A DNA stretch of 43,571 nucleotides from Bacteroidales bacterium (GTDB lineage Bacteria > Bacteroidota > Bacteroidia > Bacteroidales > Bacteroidaceae). This document shows, piece by piece, positions 1 through 7,100 of the stretch; position 1 is the stretch's first letter, and the number at the start of each line of letters is the position of its first letter. A program made the position numbers and the translations under genes. A model generated the notes under the pieces. The model searched no databases and had not been told where the DNA came from. It saw only the letters and a list, made by a program, of their open reading frames with translations. The stretch covers positions 1 through 43,571 of the forward strand of contig SFCP01000002.1 of the NCBI GenBank assembly GCA_004558535.1, written 5' to 3'.

Positions 1-3
1 AAT

Positions 4-55
4 GTTAAAACGAAAAATCCGGATTTGGATTTCGCCGAAAAATGTAGTAACTTTG
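4..55 (+). promoter_or_regulatory. Composite-element promoter, copy A
   Basis: GTTAAA at 4-9, TTTG (-33 box) at 24-27 and TAACTTTG (-7 box) at 48-55. The gaps are 14 and 20 nt, identical to the other three copies. It matches the known Bacteroidota sigma-ABfr promoter form. No gene follows; the transcript would begin just before the hairpin at 63-100. Confidence 0.75.
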
Positions 56-62
56 TCGTACA

Positions 63-100
63 GACGGAGCAGGCCGGGCACATCCCGCGCCTGCTCCGTC
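63..100 (+). ncRNA. Candidate short hairpin RNA, copy A
   Basis: GACGGAGCAGG (63-73) pairs perfectly with CCTGCTCCGTC (90-100), and an inner CGGG/CCCG pair extends the stem. It starts about 8 nt after the -7 box. The U-run after the stem is weak here, unlike copies B-D, so termination is uncertain. That it is transcribed is an inference from the promoter. Confidence 0.4.
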
Positions 101-146
101 GCTTTATCGGCCTTGTAGGCGGAAAAAATCCCGGGATTTGGTGAAA

Positions 147-240
147 ACTAAGTGCCGGGTAATTTTTTCTAAGTCCTTTGTAGTTTTTCCTAAGTCCTTT
201 GTAGTTGTAACTAAGTGCCTTGTAGTTTTTTCCTGCGTCC
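147..240 (+). repeat. ACTAAGT-core tandem array, copy A
   Basis: About four to five degenerate units of 21-23 nt with the form CTAAGTSCYTTGTAGTTTTTTC, the last one diverged. Related units occur at 14751-14815, 25640-25712 and 33436-33505, always inside the composite element. Confidence 0.7.
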
Positions 241-369
241 CAAACAGAATTTTTCAGCAAGGACGTAGTGTGACAAAAACGGCCATAAAAAGGTTCGTTA
301 AGATAGTTTAGGTTAAATCTACCTATGCACTTTCGTCGCGCTGTCCGCCCCGCGGGAGCACCCATGGCG
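184..369 (+). repeat. Direct repeat DR-1, left copy
   Basis: About 185 bp that recurs at 740-924 in the same orientation with roughly a dozen differences. It comprises the right half of the composite element (part of the ACTAAGT array plus the AT-rich tail) and some GC-rich flank. Together with the right copy it brackets the broken Abi gene. Confidence 0.85.
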
Positions 370-607
370 CGGCCGGGTAGGACGTTTCTCGCCAGGAGGG
401 GAGGGCGAATGCCCGACTGAAACCATCGCGCTGCCGGCAGGGGCTCCCGCTCCCATGCCCCCGCGGGACTGCATCGTGTTATTCTGAAAAAAAATCTTGG
501 CAAAACCTGCACAATCAAGGAAAATGATGTAACTTCGCAGCAACAGATTCCGCCACGCTTCCCATTTGAACAGCGAACCAGGGCGGAACTTCGTTTTTTT
601 ATATGGT

Positions 608-769
608 ATGGATTACACAAAGCAGGCTCTTGATGTTACGCAGATATTGTCTCAGCTAAAGGGGAGAGGCTTACTGTTCAAAGATGAGGAACGGGCTGCT
701 GAGGTATTGGCGAATATCAGTTATTTCCGCCTTGCAAACTTTTTCTTAGTCCTTTGTAGTTGCAACTAA
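608..769 (+). pseudogene. Abi family (Abi_2/AbiD-AbiF-like) protein, N-terminal remnant
   Basis: Only about 45 residues of recognisable protein remain. The segment reading LKGRGLLFKDEERAAEVL, followed by ANISYFRLANF, resembles the N-terminus of Abi_2 proteins (AbiD/AbiF abortive-infection type), which are normally about 300 residues. I start it at ATG 608 because the 14 residues encoded upstream look like leader. The family resemblance stops where the reading frame enters the right copy of the direct repeat (740), and a stop follows within ten codons at 767-769. The rest of the gene, including the predicted catalytic region, is absent from the window. It is therefore a dead remnant, and repeat-mediated deletion or insertion is the likely cause. 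The family call rests on sequence recollection and a short stretch, so it is moderate. Confidence 0.55.
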
Positions 770-924
770 GTGCCTTGTAGTTTTTTTCTGCGTCCCAAAC
801 AGAAATTTTTGGCAAGGACGTAGTGTGACAAAAACAGCCATAAAAAGGTGCGTTAAGATAGTTTAGGTTAAATCTACCTATGCACTGTCGCCGCGCTGTC
901 CGCCCCGCGGGAGCACCCACGGCG
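740..924 (+). repeat. Direct repeat DR-1, right copy
   Basis: Second copy of the segment at 184-369. It has the end of the ACTAAGT array and the AT-rich tail of the composite element but lacks that element's promoter and hairpin. Its left edge coincides with the truncation point of the Abi remnant. Confidence 0.85.
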
Positions 925-1005
925 GGAGGTGGCGACGCCATGCCGCGGAAATAAAAAATATCCTAAAAATCAGCGAGCGGGGACCGGTACTTCAGAAAAA
1001 AATCG

Positions 1006-1013
1006 TACCTTTG
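1006..1013 (+). promoter_or_regulatory. -7 box for the NlpC/P60 gene
   Basis: TACCTTTG followed by C, a good match to the Bacteroidota -7 consensus. No clear -33 TTTG lies at the usual distance. The transcript would have a leader of roughly 70 nt before GTG 1091. Confidence 0.5.
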
Positions 1014-1090
1014 CAAAGATTTTGCAGCGGGGACGTCACGTCTGCGCGCAAGAACCCTTACGACAAACCCCTTTTCAACCTTCAATCATC

Positions 1091-1597
1091 GTGACTTTCA
1101 AGAAGATAATATCCACTTTCGCAATCGGATTGGCTGTGCTGATTCCGGCTTCGGGCCAGTTGCAGCATGGCGCACACGAACCGGGCGACAGCGTGAAGCA
1201 CGAGCGTGTGGACGGCTCGAAGGTGGTCAGCACCGCTATGCAGTACATCGGTGCCCGCTACCGCCACGGACACGCCGGTCCCACAGCTTTCGATTGCTCC
1301 GGCTTCACCAGCTATGTCTATCGTCAGAAGAATATCACCCTGAGCCGCTCCTCGCGCGTGCAGTACGGACAGGGCACACCGGTGAAAAGTATCGCAGATT
1401 TGAAACCGGGTGATCTGGTCTTCTTCGGCGGTTCGAAATCTACCCGCACGGTGGGTCACGTGGGCATTGTCAAGGAGGTAAATCCCGAAAAGGGCGACTT
1501 CTCATTCGTACATGCCAGCCGCACCGGTGTCAAGGTCGACATGCTCTCGTCGGCTTACTACAAGAAGCGCTACATCGGCGCACGCCGCGTGCTCTAA
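1091..1597 (+). CDS. NlpC/P60 family cell-wall peptidase, secreted
   Basis: Predicted peptidoglycan endopeptidase acting in the periplasm. The frame is open from 929, but I choose GTG 1091: it lies just after the promoter-like box at 1006-1013, and it begins with a basic residue pair and a hydrophobic stretch (FAIGLAVLIPASG) that reads as a signal peptide. This gives 168 residues. The NlpC/P60 catalytic set is visible: Cys69 in FDCSGF, His123 in VGHVGIV and a third polar residue, His141, in VHAS. There is no SH3 or LysM targeting domain, so it is a minimal single-domain enzyme. A hairpin terminator follows at 1654-1677, which makes the gene monocistronic. Substrate specificity (for example gamma-D-Glu-DAP cleavage) is known for the family but cannot be read here. 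An ATG start at 929 would put the signal sequence internally and is unlikely. Confidence 0.85.
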   Translation: MTFKKIISTFAIGLAVLIPASGQLQHGAHEPGDSVKHERVDGSKVVSTAMQYIGARYRHGHAGPTAFDCSGFTSYVYRQKNITLSRSSRVQYGQGTPVKSIADLKPGDLVFFGGSKSTRTVGHVGIVKEVNPEKGDFSFVHASRTGVKVDMLSSAYYKKRYIGARRVL

Positions 1598-1653
1598 GCA
1601 CTATTTCCTGCTGACGTATATCCTTACGTATATACTTCCTCCTTATTCTTGTT

Positions 1654-1677
1654 GGGCATCCACGGGGATGCCCTTTT
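1654..1677 (+). terminator. Intrinsic terminator after the NlpC/P60 gene
   Basis: GGGCATCC paired with GGATGCCC around a short loop, then TTTT. It lies 56 nt after the stop codon. Confidence 0.75.
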
Positions 1678-1768
1678 GGTATCTGCCTGCTGGTCCTTGC
1701 CCCACCGCCCTGCGGGAGGCGGCGGTGACCGGGACGCGATACCTTAAACACCACAAAAATCAACTGAC

Positions 1769-2647
1769 ATGCAACTGCTTCAAACTATCCTGACCGCAAC
1801 GCCAGCGGCTGCCGCCGAAACGGTGGCCGTACAGGGGAACTTCGACATCGTCCTGCAAAAGATAATTGACATGGCCCTGTCCGCGGGCAAGCACATCCTG
1901 ATTGCGGGCGTGCTGTTCGTAGTCGGCCGATTTATCGTACGAATGCTGAACCGCGTAGTGAGCAAGATGCTGCAGCGCCGCCACGTGGACGCCGGCGTGC
2001 AGACGTTCCTGCGCAGCCTGGTCAACATTGTGCTCAATATCCTCCTTGTCATCACCGTCATCGGTGCGCTGGGCGTCAATACTACCTCCTTTGCCGCACT
2101 GCTGGCCTCGGCCGGTGTGGCCATTGGTATGGCCTTGTCGGGAAATTTGCAGAACCTGGCCGGCGGCCTCATCGTGCTGCTCTTCAAACCGTACCGTGTG
2201 GACGACTTCATCGAGGTGCAGGGCGTGCAAGGCAAGGTGCGCGAGATACAGATCTTCCACACCATTCTGGTGACTGTCGACAACAAGGTGGTCTACATCC
2301 CCAATGGCTCAACCAGTTCGGCCGTCATCGTGAACTACTCGCGCGAGGCAACCCGCCGTGTGGAGTGGACCATCGGCATAGACTACGGCGAGGACGTGGA
2401 GCGCGCCCGGACGGCGATCACCGAGGTGCTCGAGGCCGACAGCCGTGTGCTCAAGGAACCGGCGCCCTTTGTCGCAGTGAGCACGTTGGCCGACAGCAGC
2501 GTGAATATCGTGGTGCGCGTGTGGGTCGCCACGGAGAACTATTGGGACGTGTACCATGACACGTATCGCCGCATCTACGACACGTTCAACGGCAAGGGCA
2601 TCAACTTCCCCTTCCCGCAACAGACTGTCCACATCGTGCGCGAATAA
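1769..2647 (+). CDS. mscS: MscS-family small-conductance mechanosensitive channel
   Basis: 292 residues, the size of E. coli MscS (286). It should release osmolytes across the inner membrane during hypo-osmotic shock, as a homoheptamer. Three N-terminal membrane helices are visible at about residues 42-62, 83-104 and 109-140. The third is the pore helix, with the small-residue pattern ASAGVAIGMALSGNLQNLAG typical of TM3. The soluble beta and alpha/beta cage follows (FKPYRVDDFIEV, later VVYIPNG and GIDYGEDVERA). The N-terminus contains a TATPAAAAETVA stretch that could be a short periplasmic leader. No strong promoter or Shine-Dalgarno site is seen in the 91 bp after the preceding terminator. 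rpsU follows 167 bp downstream with its own promoter, so the genes are probably separate units. Confidence 0.93.
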   Translation: MQLLQTILTATPAAAAETVAVQGNFDIVLQKIIDMALSAGKHILIAGVLFVVGRFIVRMLNRVVSKMLQRRHVDAGVQTFLRSLVNIVLNILLVITVIGALGVNTTSFAALLASAGVAIGMALSGNLQNLAGGLIVLLFKPYRVDDFIEVQGVQGKVREIQIFHTILVTVDNKVVYIPNGSTSSAVIVNYSREATRRVEWTIGIDYGEDVERARTAITEVLEADSRVLKEPAPFVAVSTLADSSVNIVVRVWVATENYWDVYHDTYRRIYDTFNGKGINFPFPQQTVHIVRE

Positions 2648-2723
2648 AAACGGCCGGAAAGCAGCTGCCGGGCACCATCGGCCCTGTAATCCGCCGGTTG
2701 TCAAGAAAAAAATCAGGGAAAAC

Positions 2724-2754
2724 TTGCGGCAAAGAAAATAAATGCCTAATTTTG
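2724..2754 (+). promoter_or_regulatory. rpsU promoter
   Basis: TTG at 2724-2726, 20 nt, then TAATTTTG at 2747-2754. Near-consensus Bacteroidota promoter giving an A-rich leader of about 55 nt before ATG 2815, without a Shine-Dalgarno site, as is usual in this phylum. Confidence 0.75.
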
Positions 2755-2814
2755 CAACCCGCAAGAAGTATGCAAATCAAAAAATAACAACAAAATAAAA
2801 ACAAAAATCAAGCA

Positions 2815-3006
2815 ATGATTGTAGTACCCGTAAAGGAAGGCGAGAACATCGAACGCGCCCTCAAGAAATTCAAGAGAAAATTCGAAAGAACAGGCATCGT
2901 GAAGGAATTGCGTGCCCGTCAGCAGTTTGACAAGCCCTCCGTGCTGAAGCGTTTGGCTCGCGAACGCGCTGCTTACGCTCAGAAGATGCGTCTGGCCGAG
3001 GATTAA
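2815..3006 (+). CDS. rpsU: 30S ribosomal protein S21
   Basis: A 63-residue basic protein beginning MIVVPVKEGENIERALKKFK, which is the recognisable S21 N-terminus, and continuing with the Arg/Lys-rich helix. S21 sits near the anti-Shine-Dalgarno end of 16S rRNA in the small subunit and takes part in initiation. Length is full for the family. It has its own near-consensus promoter at 2724-2754 and a shared, bidirectional terminator at 3027-3084, so it is monocistronic. In many Bacteroidales rpsU is followed co-directionally by a tyrosine recombinase gene (recollection, not checked). Here the XerC-type gene lies next door but is convergent. Confidence 0.97.
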   Translation: MIVVPVKEGENIERALKKFKRKFERTGIVKELRARQQFDKPSVLKRLARERAAYAQKMRLAED

Positions 3007-3026
3007 TCCTCCTCTTTCGACTCAAC

Positions 3027-3084
3027 AAATCCGGCTTATCGCTTACCCCGCCCAAGCAAGGGGAGGAAACGATAAGCCGGATTT
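3027..3084. terminator. Bidirectional terminator between rpsU and xerC
   Basis: A 15-bp perfect inverted repeat, AAATCCGGCTTATCG against CGATAAGCCGGATTT, around a 28-nt loop. It lies between convergent genes and has T-rich sequence on both sides. Confidence 0.8.
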
Positions 3085-3147
3085 CTGTTTGTCCGTCCGC
3101 GGAGGCCCTTCGCCGTCCGTGCAGTGCTCGCGACAGGCCCTGTCGCC

Positions 3148-4089
3148 CTATGATTTCGGCGGCTGCGGCTCTTCGTCTGTGCTGTGATTGCGGGGGTGTG
3201 CCTTTGCATACTCGCGGCGCAGTTCGGCAAAGGAGGCGTGGGTGTAGATCTCGGTTGTGCGCAGGCTCTCGTGTCCCAGCAGCGCGCGCACGGCTTCGAG
3301 GTCGGCGCCGCCATTGAGCATGGCGGTGGCAAAGCTGTGGCGCAGGACGTGTGGTGTGCGGCGCCGCTGGCTCGTGACCAGAGATAGGTAGTCGTGCACG
3401 ACCTTTCCTACGGAGTCCGGCGAGATGCGGCTGCCCCGCTTGGAGGGAAAGAGCGGGCGGGCGGCGGAGGACGTGAGGCTGCTGTCGCTGCAGGGGCGCT
3501 CGGAAAGCTCGGAGATGTAACTGCGCAGGGCCTCGCACAGCTCGGTGCCGAAGGGGATGATGCGTTGCTTGTTGCGCTTGCCCGTCACCTTGAGCTCGGA
3601 GGAAACCAGGTCTACATCGCCCACGTTGAGACCGACCAGTTCGGCACGGCGCACGCCGGTGGAGTAAAGCAAGAGGAGAATGAGGTGGTCGCGCCGCCCG
3701 AAAAAATCATCCGGAAAGGTGGTATGATCCAACAGGCGGTCCATCTCTTTGGGGCGGACAAAGGCCGGCAAATCTTTGCCGGCCTTGGGATTGCGCACGC
3801 CGTACGCAGGATTGCGTACGGCGCGATCTGTGCGAATGAGGTAGCGGTAGAACGTGCGCAGGGCGCTGAGCGAACGCTGCAGACTGTGGGGATGAATACC
3901 CTCGGCGCGGCGTGCTGCCACCCAGCGGCGCACTACGTCGGCATCGACGTCTGTCCAAGTCCACGTGGCGTCCAGTCCTGTGAAAAATTCCCGGAATTGG
4001 CGCAGGGCGACGCCGTAGGATTGGACCGTTAACGGCGAGCAGCCCTTATCGGCAGCGATGTATTCCAAAAAATCTGCTAACCAGTCCAT
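3148..4089 (-). CDS. xerC: XerC/XerD-type tyrosine recombinase
   Basis: 313 residues, the usual Xer length. The N-terminal SAM-like core-binding domain spans about residues 1-90 and the catalytic domain about 108-296. All catalytic residues are present: Arg147 (TGVRRAEL), Lys171 (TGKRNKQR), His247 and Arg250 (HVLRHSF), His273 (LLGHESL) and the Tyr282 nucleophile (TTEIYTH). Xer proteins resolve chromosome dimers at dif. A C-terminal PP-rich tail follows. The gene starts 29 bp after the stop of the large GH89 gene on the same strand. No convincing promoter is seen in the gap, so it may depend on read-through or on a promoter inside the GH89 gene. Assigning it to XerC rather than XerD or an integron-like paralogue is not certain. 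No dif site was identified in the window. Confidence 0.88.
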   Translation of the reverse strand: MDWLADFLEYIAADKGCSPLTVQSYGVALRQFREFFTGLDATWTWTDVDADVVRRWVAARRAEGIHPHSLQRSLSALRTFYRYLIRTDRAVRNPAYGVRNPKAGKDLPAFVRPKEMDRLLDHTTFPDDFFGRRDHLILLLLYSTGVRRAELVGLNVGDVDLVSSELKVTGKRNKQRIIPFGTELCEALRSYISELSERPCSDSSLTSSAARPLFPSKRGSRISPDSVGKVVHDYLSLVTSQRRRTPHVLRHSFATAMLNGGADLEAVRALLGHESLRTTEIYTHASFAELRREYAKAHPRNHSTDEEPQPPKS

Positions 4090-4118
4090 ACCGCACCGCT
4101 TCTATCAATACTTGTCCT

Positions 4119-7100
4119 TTATTTGCGCCACACTTTCACACCGTTGCCTTTTACGTAGACGCCCTTTGCGGGATAGTGTACGCGGCGTCCTTGCAAGTCA
4201 TAGTATTCCTCTGTGGCACTGTCGGCCCATACGTTGCCGATACCCGTGACCTTCTGGAGGGAATAGTAGTCCGCAGGCGAATTGCCGCAGTTTTCCGCGG
4301 GCAGGTAAGCCGTGTTGGCGGGTACCATCGTGGCATCCTTGGTGTAGAAAGCCGCTCCATGCTCGACCGGCCGGTCTTCCAGCAGGTAGAAGTGGCCGGC
4401 GGTCAGTCCTGTGCGCCCGGCCAGTGCGCCGCGGAGCAAGTTGGTGGAAAACGAGGAGGGAGTGGTGTAGCGGAAAGTCAAATAAAAGTGGCCGCTCGGA
4501 GCCGTCAGTACAAAGGGTTCGCCGGCCGGGAGCACCGTTCCGCCGGGTAGTGCTGCCAAAGTCAGCTCGCCGTTTTCCGCAGCCGTAGCTATGCAAAATT
4601 CGCCGTCCTTGGCGTTCGCCGGAGCCTCTACCGGTACGGGCAGACAAAGGGCGAGCCATCCGCAGGAGGGCACCGATACCGTCAGCGCGGAAAGTTCGCT
4701 GAAGAACCAGCACGGCGCGTCATTTTTTTCGGGATAGAATGGCTGCATGAGGACCGACTCGCCCTCGGCAGCAAGGGCTTGGTTGCCGCGTTGCAGGCTG
4801 ATGGTGTATTCTTCGGGGAATTGCATGGTGAAAAGTCCGGCTTCCTCGGTCGTCAGGGCTACTTCCTCGCTGCTGGCGTCGGCGCAGGCCATCGTGTTGA
4901 GGTGCAACAGGGAAACGCCCTCGCCGTTGCGCGCAAACCGAAAGAGGCTGGCAGGTGTGGGCTCGCCGGACTGTACACGCAGCAGGCGGTTGTCGTGGTT
5001 GGCAGCCGTGGTGGTCAGTGCGAAGTCGTCGGCAGCATCGACCGTAGGCGTGGCGGCCAAATATCCATCGCCGTTGTAGGCTCCCAGTGTGTAGGCACGG
5101 CTGTAGAAGCGGCCGGTGGGGTAAACTTCCACGATGTCGGCGGTAGCGCTTCTCAGGATACCGTTGCTGCTGACAAAGCGAGGATTGCCTGCCTCCAAGA
5201 AAATGTCCTCCAAGTCGCCGTTGGCCGTCATCGTACCCTCGGGAACTTCTTCGTCCAGCAGGGTCAGGGACAGATTCTTGCCCGATTTCAGGTTCGTGCA
5301 GAGCGAAGTGATAGCATTGAGTTGCTGCGAGACCGTCTTGACCTCGGGTGAACCGCCCGCTGTCAGCAGGGAAATCGTAATGGAAGAGTTTCCGTCGTAG
5401 ACGGCCTCGATGTCAAATTCACTGCCCAGTGCGGTGGTAAATCGCGTCTCGGCGCTGCCCACTTTTACCGTCAGGGTATTGGCCGCTGCCAGGTAGAACT
5501 GTATGCCGCCATCGTAGCTGTTGGCGCCTGCGTCCGTTCCGGTGGCCAGCAGGCACGACCCCCATTGATTGAAAGCCTCGCCGCCGTTTTCCACGTGCAT
5601 CATCAATCGCCATGCTTTGCCCTGTTCTATTGACGGAGCGGGAGTAAGAGGGGCATTTCCTACGCCCGCGCCCTTAAAAGTCGCGGTATAGAGCGCACCG
5701 CCAAGGGTGACGAAAGAAGTGGGCAGGGTGATGGTCCGCACGCCCGGCAGGTTGTCCATCGCGCCGGCCTTTGCGCCGAGCAGGGAGAGGCTGGGCAAAT
5801 TGGTTTGGGTGAAGTCGAGCGCGTTTGCCGAGCCGGCCTGCTTCACGCCCGTCAGGATAATGCCGTGTGGCAGCTCGTCGAAATCAAATTGCCAGTCGGC
5901 CACGTTGAGCGTCGACACGGGGACGAAGCGCGCCGTGATGGTAGCATTGTCGAAAGCCTTGAACGTAATATTATTGTCCAACATCCATGCCTTGGGCAAG
6001 GCGCGTCCGTATGCGTCCTCCCAACGATCGATTTTGTAACCATCCACCGGGTAGGCGCGGAGTACTACATTCTCGCCCACGCCATAGGTATAGGTTTCCG
6101 GTTGTCCGTTGGCGTCGACCGTACCGCGCTTCTGGTCCTCACTATTTACTGTGACGGTGCACGCTTGTTGGGCATAGTCCTTCACATCCACGATGATGTC
6201 GTAGACCATGCGGTTGGCAGTGGCTTTTGCGGGGAATGCCTTGGTCGTGGCGTCGTAACCGGTTTTCCACGCACCGTCGAAGCGCAGACGTAGGTGGGTG
6301 ATGCCGGTGGGCATGTCGTAGGGCAGGAGCACCTGGAGCGGTCCGCTGCAAGGCGCACTGCTTGTGCTGCCCAGACTTCCCTTGACGGCGAGCAGTTCGT
6401 CGCCCATGTTAAATTCTCCGTCGCCGTTCAGGTCGATGTAGGCGCTCAGATAGGTGTACTGCATGCCGCCTGCGTCTTTCCAGTCCAAGGTAAAGGCGCC
6501 GCCGGGAGCCGCTGTGATGCGCTGGGTGGCTGTATTGAAAAGTTGCGAGGGACATTCGTTGGCCTCGTAAAGCACTGTTTCCTTGTCGTATTGCTTTACG
6601 GAGATTTCACTCAGGTATTGCTGGTAATTGCGAATGTCATTGAAGTCGCTTTGGTCCTCGGTCGGCGTGCCCCACTTGTTGACGATGAAATTTGCCGTGA
6701 AGGCAGCTTCCGCTGCGCCGTAGTAAGTGTAGGGATTGTCCGTGCTGACGATGGCGCCCGCCTTGTCGGTCCAGTTCAGGAAGTCGTAGCCCGCTTTTGG
6801 CGTAGCCTTGATGGTCACGTAGTCCGTGTTGGTCACGGCCGAGGCGGATGTGCCCTCGATGGAAGCCGTACCTTGGTTGGCGTCGGCCGTAGCTACGCTC
6901 ACGGTGCGGGCTGTGGTGATTTGGTCCTTCAGTGCCAGTGAGTACTGGAACTTGGTTCCGTCGCTCAGGGTCAGACATGCTTTCACGCGTCCCGTCGCTG
7001 CGTTGGCGGGAATAGCCATTGCGAGCGCGTTGACCGTTTCTCCGTCGCCGTAAGTGCCGTCTCCGTTCAGGTCAATGCTCAGTTGTGCCGTCGTTCCCTC

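Larger units (their letters stand above)
1..338 (+). repeat. Composite intergenic element, copy A
   Basis: Truncated on the left by the window edge. In order it holds a GTTAAA box (4-9), a promoter (24-55), a hairpin (63-100), a GC-rich spacer, an array of ACTAAGT-core repeats (147-240) and an AT-rich tail ending in a segment (312-337) that matches the tail of copy D (33365-33389, reverse strand). The same order and spacing recur at 14591-14868, 25555-25862 and 33365-33661. No protein-coding gene is supported in 1-607. Confidence 0.75.

Noticed and set aside
147..240. Possible CRISPR array (regular 21-23 nt repeats)
   Set aside because: Units are short and degenerate, there are no unique spacers of constant length between identical repeats, no cas genes are present, and the same motif recurs at three other intergenic sites.
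566..769. A functional Abi/toxin defence gene
   Set aside because: Only the first 45 or so residues remain; the frame stops in repeat DNA and no partner gene is present.
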